Below, piece after piece: positions 1-9,136 of a stretch of DNA of 40,674 bases. The position numbers were made by a program, and so were the translations under genes. The stretch comes from Planctomicrobium piriforme (GTDB taxonomy: Bacteria; Planctomycetota; Planctomycetia; Pirellulales; UBA1268): NCBI GenBank assembly GCA_945869735.1, contig CAMBPQ010000026.1, positions 1 through 40,674 on the forward strand, given 5' to 3'. Under the pieces are notes generated by a model. The model made no database searches. It was not told the DNA's origin and worked only from the letters and a program-made list of their open reading frames with translations. Numbering within the stretch: position 1 is the first letter of the stretch; every line of letters begins with the position of its first letter.

Positions 1-742
1 CGAACATGTTTGTCGTCACGATCACGTCGTAGGCGTCGGGATTCTTCACCATCCACATGCAGCATGCGTCGACGTGGTTGTAGTCGGTCTTCACGTCGGG
101 ATAGTCCTTCGCCACCTCCTGGAACGTCCGCCACCAGAGATCGTGGCCGTAGGTGAGCACGTTGGTCTTGGCGACGAGCGTGAGCGTCTTCTTGGGACTA
201 TTCCGCTTTCGCGTGTAGTCGAAGGCCCAACGGATGCACCGTTCGCAACCCTTTCGCGTGTAGACGGCCTGCTGCACGGCCACCTCATCGGGCGTTCCCT
301 TCTTGAGGAAGCCACCGATGCCACAGTACATGTCCTCGGTGTTTTCGCGAACGACGACGAAGTCGATGTCCTTGGGGCCGCGGCCGGCGAGCGGGGTCTC
401 GACCCCGGGCAGGAGCTTCACGGGACGGAGATTGATGTATTGGTCGAGTTTGAACCGCAGGTCGAGCAGGAGTCCCTTCTCGAGGATGCCCGGCTGAACG
501 CCCGGATGACCGATCGCCCCCAGGAAAATTGCGTCCTTGCTGCGGAGCAGTTCGAGCCCGCCCTCGGGGATGATCTCACCGGTCTTGAGGTAGCGGTCGC
601 CGCCCCAGTCGAGCATCTCGACGTCATACGCAAACCCATCGAGAGCGGCGACGGCGTCGAGGACCTTGATGGCTTCGACGGTGACTTCAGGGCCGGTGCC
701 GTCACCGGGAATTGCGGCGATCTTCAGGGTCGACGAGGCCAT
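1..742 (-). CDS. leuB: 3-isopropylmalate dehydrogenase-type enzyme (5' part, runs off left edge)
   Basis: This is the N-terminal 247 codons of a beta-decarboxylating dehydrogenase that most likely oxidises 3-isopropylmalate with NAD+ in leucine biosynthesis. Visible motifs are the N-terminal GDGTGPEV, the LDWGGDRYLKTGE segment, the substrate arginines in LRFKLDQYINLRPVKL and the VVRENTEDMYCG loop. The string GGFLKKGTPDEVAVQQAV is typical of actinobacterial-style LeuB rather than E. coli LeuB. The family is about 350-360 residues long, so roughly a third is missing beyond the window edge. I chose ATG at 742; an in-frame ATG at 760 would add six residues (MEHAAT). Tartrate dehydrogenase or homoisocitrate dehydrogenase are alternatives in the same superfamily. 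The neighbourhood gives no pathway support because the next region is a dead transposase. Confidence 0.85.
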   Translation of the reverse strand, partial: MASSTLKIAAIPGDGTGPEVTVEAIKVLDAVAALDGFAYDVEMLDWGGDRYLKTGEIIPEGGLELLRSKDAIFLGAIGHPGVQPGILEKGLLLDLRFKLDQYINLRPVKLLPGVETPLAGRGPKDIDFVVVRENTEDMYCGIGGFLKKGTPDEVAVQQAVYTRKGCERCIRWAFDYTRKRNSPKKTLTLVAKTNVLTYGHDLWWRTFQEVAKDYPDVKTDYNHVDACCMWMVKNPDAYDVIVTTNMF

Positions 743-1078
743 CGTGGCTGCATGCTCCATGGAGGCGGGTGGAAACCGGCGACTGACGCTGACGTCAGAG
801 TACGGCGACGGACGCTGAAACGAAACCCGCCCTCGTCGGGGCCGGAAGTTCCCGGAAAGCTGGAAGCGTCAACGACGGGATGGCACATGGGAGAAGGGAG
901 GCACGGGGGTCGGCGAACGCTCGAGGAGCCTGGGGCGTATCCTCGCCCCGACGACGAGACTTTTGCCGCCCCCGAGCTGGCGTTCCACCAACGTCGAGTG
1001 CGCTCGAGAGCGCGTTTGAGATAGTTCTAGCGCTAGCTGCGCATGCTGGCTAACGTGGGTATCTCCAAGGAGGTACTC
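743..1078. other. Intergenic region, no gene seen
   Basis: I find no convincing coding sequence in these 336 bases. The stretch contains a short inverted repeat at 1000-1013 (GCGCTC, two bases, GAGCGC) and the palindrome CTAGCGCTAG near 1027-1036. Both lie just upstream of the transposase remnant and could belong to its left end, but I cannot define terminal inverted repeats. An open frame on the plus strand through 74-1024 is a shadow of the leuB gene and then of this spacer. Confidence 0.5.
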
Positions 1079-1560
1079 ATGAAGCCGGACTCGAAAGAGT
1101 TCCGTGGTCAGGTGCTCGCAGCGTGCGACAGAGGTCGCAGCACTCGCGTGGTTGGGGCGTGCGCCCTTGTGGGCGGCACTGACTGATCGGATCCGGGAAC
1201 TCATCCAGCAGCAGCCGGACGTCGCGGAGAGGCGGCAAGAGTTGCAGCGAGAGCAGCCGCTACTGAATCCAGACCGGCTCGTCTTCATCGACGAAACCTG
1301 GGCCACAACGAACATGACCCGCCCGCGAGGGCGAGCTCTCAAAGGTCAGCGGGTTGTCGCCAGCGTGCCTCACGGTCACTGGAAGACGACGACCTTCCTC
1401 GCGGCTCTGCGGGCCACGGGTCTGACGGCGCCGCTGGGGCAAGGCTTGTCTACCTGCCGCCGTACAGCACTGACCTCAACCCCATCGAACTTGTTTTCTC
1501 GGTCCTTCGGGGAACTTTGTGGGCGTGGGGTTGCCCATGTAGTGCGCCCGTGGGGTCGCG
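1079..1560 (+). pseudogene. IS630-family transposase remnant
   Basis: The start is well formed: AAGGAGG lies just upstream of ATG 1079, followed by [20 protein letters not shown], the usual IS630 N-terminus. That frame stops at 1184-1186 after 35 residues. The sequence continues in another frame with [40 protein letters not shown] and [11 protein letters not shown], the catalytic-domain region containing the first DDE aspartate (FIDETW). It then jumps, with a large internal deletion and a further frame change, to [20 protein letters not shown] near 1447-1505, which holds the final DDE glutamate (NPIE). The helix-turn-helix remainder, the middle of the catalytic domain and the C-terminus are missing. 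It cannot make an active transposase. Confidence 0.85.
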
Positions 1561-1822
1561 GGCGAAACGGTGCCGGATTGGTTCACCGGCGGTGACATGC
1601 TCGCCGCCGGGGGATTTTGCTACAGGATGCTCGGGTGTCCGACTGGGGAATTGCTCGTGAGTCGCAAAGATTCCCCGGCGTCTGCGCGTGCCACCCCCGG
1701 CTCCTCACGATCGGGAATCGGTTCGATCATCCGTGCAGCTTGCCTCCCGTCAGGAAGCCCCAAGCACAACCGCGGGGAATGCGGGTATTATCCGGCCCCG
1801 CTCCACCAAAGGCAGATGCGGT
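1561..1822. other. Intergenic region with one degenerate repeat arm
   Basis: This region separates the transposase debris from the 3' end of the AsmA-like gene. No gene is supported. It contains one degenerate copy of the window's palindromic repeat (L arm, 1743-1784), annotated separately. Confidence 0.5.
1743..1784 (+). repeat. Degenerate L arm of the interspersed palindromic repeat
   Basis: CCTCCCGTCAGGAAGCCCCA is followed by a diverged core (AAGCACAACCGCGGGGAATG). It matches the L arm seen intact at 7498, 16490, 19981 and 28711. No R partner is recognisable nearby, so this looks like a decaying solo arm. It lies about 40 bases beyond the stop codon of the minus-strand AsmA-like gene. Confidence 0.7.
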
Positions 1823-3472
1823 CTACTTGCCTTCCACGGGAGGCACCGGATCTGGCGTCCGCACGTCAGGGGTCGGCGGCGGGCTCAGTGGCGGCCGCTG
1901 CTGAAGCAGCCGGCCACGACGCGGAGCAGGAGGCTGATTGGGGTTTGCCGCCTCGGCCGCCCGGCGCTCGGCTCGACGCTTCGCGACTTCCTCCAAAACC
2001 CCTCCCACGAGATCCACGATCGCCTCGGTCGTGCCAGGCTCCGCACCCGCCTTGCGGGCCGCGTCAGCTGCTATCTGTTCAGCCTTCTCGCGTGGCGAGA
2101 GCGGCGTCTCCTGCTCTGCGACTGCGGGCTCCGTGCCCGTGGCTTTGGCCGTCTCCGAATCGGGGACGGCCGGCGTCGATTCGGGGGGTGACCAGCCCGG
2201 CTGCGGACGCGATCCATCCCGCAGGCGGTCGATGAGGTCGACGAGCACCTGGCCCGCGGCAGCCTTGATCGAGCCGTCGAAGATCACTTTGGGATCGCCC
2301 AACACCCCGCCGACGCCGAGCGAAAGCTGCTTGCCGGCCAGCGCTGCCACAAGTGGCCGGTCTTGCGGCAGATCGGCTGGAATCGGGAGCTTGAGTTTCA
2401 AGTCGAGCGAGCGGTCTTCGAGGCCCACCGACCCCTCCGACTGAATATCAAGCCGCTGCCCGGACTGCTGGAGCGGGATGCCGAACTTGAGGCCCTTGTG
2501 CCACATCCGCCGGTCGACGAGATGAAACTCGATGTCTGATTCGTCCGCGACCCGCACCGTCGGCGGCGGCGGCAGCTTGAGCGGCATCGACTTGAACATG
2601 TTCTCGACGAGCGGTCCCGGCCCGAGATTCACCTCGTGCATCGACAGGAGCCCGGAGAGCTCGGCCGCCTCAGGACGGCCGAGCGGTAGCCTCGCGGCGT
2701 CGAGCCGCAGGGAGAATCGGCCGCTGGTTCGCGCCGAATCGGCAAGTACCGGGACGATGTAGGCGAGCACCTCGTGGGCGACGGTCTGCTGGAGTTCTGC
2801 CTGCGTGAGCAGTTGCACGGGCTCCACGGTCCACTCTCCGTAGCCGTCGGCGGCGTTGGCGAGTGTCGCCCGTAGGTCGATCGGTTCGCTCACCCATGCG
2901 TCGGTGGTCCACGGTCCGCTGATGCGGACGACGGCATCCTCGATCTCGAGCCGCACGCGCACAAGATTTCGTCGGGGGCTACCCGTCGGCTTCGCGGCCG
3001 CCGCCGGCGCAACCGGAGGCGCGACGGCGGGCTCGTCGGGGGGCAGGATCGCGTCGAGGTTGGAACGGTGCTCACGGTCAAACGTGATCTCGGCTTCGAG
3101 CCCCTCCACCCGCAGGCGACCGAGGTCTCCGAGAGAGAAAAGGATGCCAGCCAAGCCGTTGCTCACCTCGATGCGACGGACCGTGATCGGCGCCTTGTCG
3201 CCGTTTCGCGGCCTGACCTCGAGGCCGTCAAGCACGATGGGGCCCCACCAGCCCGCGCCGACACGCGAGAGTTTCACGTCGGCTTGGAGCTCAGGAAGCG
3301 CCTGGGACACCAGCCGCGATACCCGTTCGGGTGAGCCCACGAGCGTGGGAAGCCAGAGCAGCGCTGCGACCAATGCGATCACGAGGCTCACGAGGAGCCA
3401 GCGGACGAGCGGCCAGACAAAGCCTCGTGACGGCGGCGTGGGATTGGCGTGGACGGAATCTGACTTAGCCAT
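1823..3472 (-). CDS. Membrane-anchored AsmA/TamB-like protein
   Basis: The product has 549 residues. After a short polar N-terminus comes one strong hydrophobic segment (about residues 19-42, WPLVRWLLVSLVIALVAALL), then a long region rich in beta-type repeats such as VGAGWWGPIVLDGLEVR, LGRLRVEGLEAEITF and LDIQSEGSVGLEDRSLDL. It ends in a low-complexity Pro/Glu/Arg tail (about residues 435-549). An N-terminal anchor followed by a periplasmic beta-rich body with 'GGVLGDPKV'-type repeats is the architecture of AsmA/TamB-like proteins, which act in lipid transport or outer-membrane homeostasis. That assignment is by pattern only and I cannot name a family. ATG 3472 is the natural start. The gene stands alone, with transposase debris downstream and the tRNA gene divergent on the other side. 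Confidence 0.7.
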   Translation of the reverse strand: MAKSDSVHANPTPPSRGFVWPLVRWLLVSLVIALVAALLWLPTLVGSPERVSRLVSQALPELQADVKLSRVGAGWWGPIVLDGLEVRPRNGDKAPITVRRIEVSNGLAGILFSLGDLGRLRVEGLEAEITFDREHRSNLDAILPPDEPAVAPPVAPAAAAKPTGSPRRNLVRVRLEIEDAVVRISGPWTTDAWVSEPIDLRATLANAADGYGEWTVEPVQLLTQAELQQTVAHEVLAYIVPVLADSARTSGRFSLRLDAARLPLGRPEAAELSGLLSMHEVNLGPGPLVENMFKSMPLKLPPPPTVRVADESDIEFHLVDRRMWHKGLKFGIPLQQSGQRLDIQSEGSVGLEDRSLDLKLKLPIPADLPQDRPLVAALAGKQLSLGVGGVLGDPKVIFDGSIKAAAGQVLVDLIDRLRDGSRPQPGWSPPESTPAVPDSETAKATGTEPAVAEQETPLSPREKAEQIAADAARKAGAEPGTTEAIVDLVGGVLEEVAKRRAERRAAEAANPNQPPAPRRGRLLQQRPPLSPPPTPDVRTPDPVPPVEGK

Positions 3473-3530
3473 GAACGGCGTAGCTCCGGGGGTTGTCGCG
3501 ACCGATTCTACGCGGCGCCCGCCGGGTGTG

Positions 3531-3569
3531 GTTCACGCGGCGTGAACCGTACCCCCAATCTGCTATACT
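3531..3569 (+). promoter_or_regulatory. Probable tRNA-Gly promoter with overlapping palindrome
   Basis: TATACT at 3564-3569 is a good -10 hexamer, about 11 bases before the mature tRNA 5' end. The expected -35 position (around 3541-3547, GTGAAC) is poor. It lies inside a perfect 17-base palindrome at 3531-3547 with 8-base arms GTTCACGC and GCGTGAAC around a single G. The palindrome could be an operator or could be incidental. Confidence 0.45.
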
Positions 3570-3579
3570 TTGCGAAGCT

Positions 3580-3652
3580 GCGGGCGTAGCTCAGTTGGTA
3601 GAGCGCTAGCTTCCCAAGCTGGATGTCGAGGGTTCGAGTCCCTTCGCCCGCT
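3580..3652 (+). tRNA. tRNA-Gly, anticodon CCC
   Basis: A complete cloverleaf can be folded by eye. The acceptor stem is GCGGGCG (3580-3586) with CGCCCGC (3645-3651), and the D-arm is GCTC/GAGC (3589-3604). The anticodon stem is CTAGC/GCTGG (3606-3622) around loop TTCCCAA, giving anticodon CCC, which reads GGG glycine codons. The T-arm is GAGGG/CCCTT around TTCGAGT (3628-3644). The discriminator is T at 3652 and CCA is not encoded. It stands alone, not in a tRNA cluster. Confidence 0.95.
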
Positions 3653-3663
3653 TTTCAGTTTTT

Positions 3664-3693
3664 GCCGGAATCACTGGGGATTCCGGCTTTCTT
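3664..3693 (+). terminator. Rho-independent terminator after tRNA-Gly
   Basis: A perfect 9-bp stem, GCCGGAATC (3664-3672) with GATTCCGGC (3679-3687), encloses loop ACTGGG. It is followed by TTTCTT. It lies 11 bases past the tRNA 3' end and is the clearest intrinsic terminator in the window. Confidence 0.85.
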
Positions 3694-3807
3694 CGCGCGG
3701 GCGGATTTTGTGCCCACTGGACTGCGTGACCCTGCGGAGCCCTCCGCAAACCCCCGTCTTCCAAGGGCTCGCCTTCACCACGAACGAGGGCCGCGGCGGC
3801 ACGGGCG

Positions 3808-4200
3808 CTACCGCCAGTTGCGGAACGGCTCGTCAATGCGAATGGAGAGCAACAGTTCGCTGGCGCTGAAGGCGGAAGTGTAGGAGCCGATGGGTTGTTG
3901 AAAAAAAGGACCGCCGCTGATCGACAGCGGTGTCGTGCCGGGACTCATCGCGAAGAATCGATAGCCGGTATCGAACGTGACCCGGTCGCTGAGCTGGTAC
4001 GTGAAACCTGTTCCCACCTGCCAGGCAAATGTGTTCACGGTGCTTGAGCCACTCAATAATTGACTGCCATCGGCCAAGAGCATCGAGTACTCATACCCAC
4101 CGACACCGACACCGACACCGAATCCGCCTCCGCCATACACGCCGAAGCGGTCGGTCCGTCGACAGACATGATCGGCGTGGCGTTGGCATTGACCGTCTGC
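3808..4200 (-). pseudogene. C-terminal fragment of an outer-membrane beta-barrel protein
   Basis: From about 4200 down to the stop at 3808 the frame reads RTDRFGVYGGGGFG, a Gly/Val run, then VGTGFTYQLSDRVTFDTGYR and finally SELLLSIRIDEPFRNWR. Alternating amphipathic strands and this ending resemble the last strands of small opacity-type or OmpA-type barrels. No start codon with a signal peptide or N-terminal strands is present upstream: the frame instead runs into unrelated sequence and then the transporter debris. The GTG at 4140 gives an open frame of 110 codons, but I regard the gene as 5'-truncated. A second frame at about 4140-4260 (FSGMGSVLEESEQTV) looks protein-like and may mark a frameshift or another fragment. 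Confidence 0.55.
4098..4121 (+). repeat. Hexanucleotide tandem repeat, four units of CACCGA
   Basis: Four uninterrupted copies of CACCGA on the plus strand encode the alternating Gly-Val run of the barrel fragment on the minus strand. The unit length is a multiple of three, so copy-number slippage would not shift the frame. Confidence 0.9.
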
Positions 4201-4255
4201 TCCGACTCTTCCAGCACGGACCCCATGCCAGAGAAGCTGGACAGATCGATCGGCT

Positions 4256-4530
4256 CGCCCAGGTCACCGGCACCACGGCCACGAGGTAGATCACGATCAG
4301 CGGAAGCCCCATCGTCTTCAGGTCGAGGCCATGGTTTCGCTTGAGAAAATCGGGCACCCAGAAAAGATACAGCCACCAGATCGGATCGGTGAGGAAGTTG
4401 CCGGCCTCACCGATGCCGAGCACGAGACGGGCCAGCGCGAGGCCCGCCGCGACTCCACCCAGGAGGGTCACTGCGGGCGGGTCGATCGACAACGTCGGCA
4501 GTGTGAGCCACGGCAGCCAGTCGGCACAGG
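4256..4530 (-). pseudogene. MFS transporter remnant (hexuronate-transporter-like), internally deleted
   Basis: One minus-strand frame contains AAGLALARLVLGIGEAGNF, the cytoplasmic-loop/TM4 region of ExuT-like anion symporters. It is joined directly to LTDPIWWLYLFWVPDFLKRN and HGLDLKTMGLPLIVIYLVAV, which in intact proteins lie roughly a hundred or more residues further on. The intervening membrane helices are deleted, the N-terminal start is missing and the frame leaves the family after about 4275. This is a relic of a sugar-acid transporter, not a functional gene. Confidence 0.75.
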
Positions 4531-4563
4531 CGTGGTGCGGCCGGCTGGCCGCTCGGCAAGTCG

Positions 4564-5859
4564 CTACTTGCCGCTGGCGCGGTAGTCCCAGGGTGAGATG
4601 GGGCTTGGCTGGGCCCAGAGGCCGAGCCGTTGCGATTGGGCCTGAGACTGAAGCACCGCGAGGTTTTGATCGGTGGAGTAGGCGGCGTATTGCCATGCGT
4701 TACCCGTGGCGACCAGCTGGCGATTCACATCCATCCCGTTGACCGAGAGGTGGCCGACCCAGCGGCCATAGCGGTCACGGCCGTCGTCAACCACCTCGAC
4801 GGTCTTGCCAAACACCATGCCGGCGAGCGCCTCGCGCGACGCCGTGCCGTAGTCCTGCCCGATCTCAGGGGCATCGATCTCCGCGAGGCGAACCTTCTGT
4901 TGCTGGTTGTTCTCATCGAGGCAACTCACTGTGTCGCCGTCCTGCACGCCCACCACTCTCCAGAGATGCGAGTTGGCGGCGCGGCTCGCGGACGGCTGCA
5001 TGGAAGAGAGCCCGCTCGAACTCACGGGCTGAGCGGGTGTTGATCCCGTTGACGGAACCGGCGCGACGCCTGCCCCCGTCGAACTGGCGGCCAAGGCGGC
5101 ACCGGCAACGGCGGGGGGCACAACCGTCACCCAGTCGCCGGATGATGGCGCGGCGGCAGGTGCCATACCCGGCGGTGGCAACGCGTCGGACGGCCCCCAC
5201 TGCGTCGGCGCCGCGGCCGGGGCCGTGCCCCACGTCTGTGGCGGCGGCTGCGCGATGAGCGTACCTGCCGGCGGCGTGATCGGTGTGCCCGTAAGCGCCC
5301 GCGAGTCGGTCGGAAACTGGTAGGGACTCGGCTGGTACCGCGCAACGGTCGCCGGTGGTAGCGACGGGGTCACCGGCTGCGCACCGGTTGTCGCGAAGTT
5401 CCATCCTGCCGGATACGCCGGCGGCGGTGCCCCGGGCGCCTGCCTGCGGTTCACCGTGGGCATGCCGAGCACAGGTGGCCCCGACTGGTATGTAAACACA
5501 TAGGTCGGCGCGACGTACATCGTCATCGGCCTGCCGTCGGGACCGATGCCCTGGTAGGGCACGGCCTGCGGCTGCCAACCGGGCGGAATCGCACCGCCTT
5601 GGATCACGGCCTGCGGCGTTGCCGGAGCCTGCCAAAACGGGATAGCACCGGGGGGCGTGATGCCCGCGCCGGGCTTGCCGTCCTTGTCGCCGGGCGCTGT
5701 CGTGGTCGACGTGCCCCCGCTGGCCCAGGCGCTGACCTTCGCCTCGTCGGAGGGCGTCTGCGCCAGTACCTCAGGCCGCGAAGACGCAACGACGAGGCAC
5801 AGCGCTGCGATGATCTCGCAGCGTCGCGCACCGGCACGTTCTCGGCTACCCTGCCGCAT
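4564..5859 (-). CDS. Secreted Pro/Ala-rich protein with C-terminal staphylococcal-nuclease (SNase) domain
   Basis: The product has 431 residues. The N-terminus (MRQGSRERAGARRCEIIAAL...) is basic then hydrophobic and ends near VLAQ, a likely signal peptide. Residues about 35-295 are low-complexity Pro/Ala/Gly/Gln sequence. The last 135 residues are an SNase domain: DGDT, then the arginine in KVRLAEIDAPE (R324), aspartate and glutamate in the same motif (D329, E332), and YGRWVGHL (R366). These correspond to the R35, D40, E43 and R87 set of staphylococcal nuclease, so Ca2+-dependent DNA/RNA cleavage is expected outside the cytoplasm. I chose ATG 5859 because a strong CCTCCT-complement Shine-Dalgarno (5868-5874) precedes it; an ATG at 5910 is open but has no such site. 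It is divergent from the HExxH gene. Confidence 0.85.
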   Translation of the reverse strand: MRQGSRERAGARRCEIIAALCLVVASSRPEVLAQTPSDEAKVSAWASGGTSTTTAPGDKDGKPGAGITPPGAIPFWQAPATPQAVIQGGAIPPGWQPQAVPYQGIGPDGRPMTMYVAPTYVFTYQSGPPVLGMPTVNRRQAPGAPPPAYPAGWNFATTGAQPVTPSLPPATVARYQPSPYQFPTDSRALTGTPITPPAGTLIAQPPPQTWGTAPAAAPTQWGPSDALPPPGMAPAAAPSSGDWVTVVPPAVAGAALAASSTGAGVAPVPSTGSTPAQPVSSSGLSSMQPSASRAANSHLWRVVGVQDGDTVSCLDENNQQQKVRLAEIDAPEIGQDYGTASREALAGMVFGKTVEVVDDGRDRYGRWVGHLSVNGMDVNRQLVATGNAWQYAAYSTDQNLAVLQSQAQSQRLGLWAQPSPISPWDYRASGK

Positions 5860-6003
5860 GGCGTCCGCCCTCCTGGCGAGGCGGGCTTGTAGCACGGCCT
5901 CTCCGCTCACTGCGATCGGAATTTGAGGCCCGATCCATCAACTCCCACCGCCGCGTTGCAGTTCGCCTTGCCGATTCGGTGGCGGCTGGGTGAACTGGGA
6001 GGA

Positions 6004-7338
6004 ATGCGTGGACTCCACCTCATCGTGATCGCCGCTCAAGGTGCCATCGCCGTCGCGGCGCTGGCGGCTGCCATGGCCCAGGCCACCGACATCGTGGCGG
6101 TGGAGCCTCTCGCGGCGACGGCGCGACGGGCCGGGCTTCGCGTGCTCGAATCCGCCCATCTGGTTCTGGCCACCGACCGGCCGGCCCGTGACGGTGACGG
6201 CGTGGACGATCTGCCGCGGGTCTTCGACGAGGCGTTCGCGGCGTGGTGCCACCACTATCGGCTCACACCTGAATCGCTGCCCACGTGGCGGGCGTTCGGC
6301 TGCCTCGTCGTCGATCGCGAGCGGTTCCGCACCGCGGGGCTTCTCCCCGACGCGATCCCAGAGTTCGTCAATGGATTCTGCGACCGTAACCGTTTCTGGC
6401 TGATGGACCAGTCCAATCCCGCCTACCGCCGGCACCTGCTCCTGCACGAGGGCGTGCACGCCTTCACCCTCACGGTCCGCGGCCTGGCGACTCCCACTTG
6501 GTACAACGAGGGGATCGCGGAGTATCTCGCCACGCATCGCCTCGACGCCGCGGTGAAAGCCTCTCGCTACGTCCCGACACCGATCCCTGATCGCGCATCT
6601 GACGTCGAGCAACTCGGCCGCATCGAGAACCTTTGCGACCTGCATGCCGCCGGCGCGTCGCCCGCACTCGCCGACGTGCTGGCCACGCCGGTCGGCCACC
6701 ACAATCGGATCGCCGACTACGCATCGAGCTGGGCCGCCGTTGCCTTCTTCGCCGGTCATCCCGCGTATGCGCCCGCGTTCCGCGAGCTCGAATACGGGCC
6801 GCTCGATGCGGAGTTCACCACGCGGCTCGCGGCCCTCCCCGGCTACGACCCCGACCGCGCTGCCCGTGATTTCGACGCCTTCATCGCTGATCTCGATTAT
6901 GGCTACGACTTCGCGCGGTCGGCGATCGACTGGTCGGCCGGCTCGCTCCTCGAATCGAGGCAGCGGCTCGACGTCGTCGCCGGCCGCGGCTGGCAGAACG
7001 CCGGCCATGCGTTGGCGAAGGGACAGCGCTACGAACTCCTGGCAACCGGCCGGTGCACGATCGGCGCGGTGGGAGACACCACGATCGAGAGTGAGGCCGA
7101 CGGGATCTCGCTCGACTGGTATCGCAGGCGCCCGCTGGGACGGCTGCTCGCTGCGCAGTGGGTTGGGCAGCCCGCGGGTGGCGGCCGGCCCACCTTCGTG
7201 ATCCTCGGCGAAGGCGCCCGGGCCACCGTCCAGGCCGTCACCGACGGCCCGCTCTACCTCAAGCTCAACGAACCGCCGGGAAGCCTCGCCGACGACAAGG
7301 GCTCACTCGCGGTCGAGATCCGGCCCGCGCAGCCGTGA
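6004..7338 (+). CDS. Secreted gluzincin-like HExxH protein of unknown function
   Basis: The product has 444 residues. A signal peptide is clear: MRGLHLIVIAAQGAIAVAAL followed by AAAMAQA. Residues 148-152 are HEGVH inside LLLHEGVHAF, and about 20 residues later WYNEGIAEY (166-174) supplies a candidate third zinc-ligand glutamate. This spacing is that of 'peptidase MA'/DUF1570-type gluzincins, so a periplasmic or secreted zinc peptidase is plausible. No substrate can be inferred. The C-terminal third (about residues 300-444) reads as beta-rich with no recognised domain. I chose ATG 6004, directly behind GGGAGG, because it starts the signal peptide; an upstream TTG at 5923 is open but gives a polar extension. 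The gene ends against a palindromic repeat cluster and is convergent with gltD. Confidence 0.65.
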   Translation: MRGLHLIVIAAQGAIAVAALAAAMAQATDIVAVEPLAATARRAGLRVLESAHLVLATDRPARDGDGVDDLPRVFDEAFAAWCHHYRLTPESLPTWRAFGCLVVDRERFRTAGLLPDAIPEFVNGFCDRNRFWLMDQSNPAYRRHLLLHEGVHAFTLTVRGLATPTWYNEGIAEYLATHRLDAAVKASRYVPTPIPDRASDVEQLGRIENLCDLHAAGASPALADVLATPVGHHNRIADYASSWAAVAFFAGHPAYAPAFRELEYGPLDAEFTTRLAALPGYDPDRAARDFDAFIADLDYGYDFARSAIDWSAGSLLESRQRLDVVAGRGWQNAGHALAKGQRYELLATGRCTIGAVGDTTIESEADGISLDWYRRRPLGRLLAAQWVGQPAGGGRPTFVILGEGARATVQAVTDGPLYLKLNEPPGSLADDKGSLAVEIRPAQP

Positions 7339-7362
7339 AGCTCCGCGCCACCGTCGTGGTCG

Positions 7363-7619
7363 CCACCCGTATTCCCATCGCTTGCGCTCCGGGCTTCTTG
7401 GGGGCGTAACCACGTCGGCGGTACGGCCACCCCGCGCGCCGCGTCTGGCGTATCAACGCCGCACTCCCGCGAGGAGCCCGCGCCCCCGACGGCGCGGCCT
7501 CCCGTCAGGAAGCCCCAAGCGCAAGCGCGGGGAATACGCTCAACACCCCGTCCCGCTCCGCACCACCACCACGGTCGCCACCCGTATTCCCATCGCTTGC
7601 GCTCCGGGCTTCTTGGGGG
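7363..7619 (+). repeat. Palindromic repeat cluster, R-L-R
   Basis: There are three arms: R at about 7363-7404 (core CGTATTCCCATCGCTTGCG), L at 7498-7538 (core GGAAGCCCCAAGCGCAAGCG) and a second R at 7578-7619 almost identical to the first. L is close to the inverse complement of R, so L can pair with either neighbour. Both arms carry the AAG/CTT version of the central triplet, where most other copies carry GAG/CTC. The cluster fills most of the 304 bases between the stop codons of two convergent genes, where it could serve as a bidirectional terminator. No gene is seen in this gap. Confidence 0.85.
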
Positions 7620-7642
7620 CATCTCGCGACGCGTCTCCCGCC

Positions 7643-9128
<1,486 letters not shown>

Positions 9129-9136
<8 letters not shown>

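Noticed and set aside
922-945. Possible terminator hairpin GGGGCG/CGCCCC
   Set aside because: The stem is only 6 bp, there is no T-run directly after it, and no gene ends nearby.
3570-3883. Open frames running through the tRNA-Gly gene
   Set aside because: The peptide (SVGRALASQAGCRGFESLRP) is the familiar translation of a tRNA sequence, not a protein gene.
4053-4376. Minus-strand 107-codon frame with FSGMGSVLEESEQTV
   Set aside because: Part looks protein-like, but it has no ribosome site, begins inside transporter debris and ends in the hexanucleotide repeat. Kept only as possible frameshift evidence for the barrel fragment.
7363-7619. CRISPR array
   Set aside because: There are three arms only, in alternating orientation, with unequal spacers and no cas genes. 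It is a palindromic repeat cluster.
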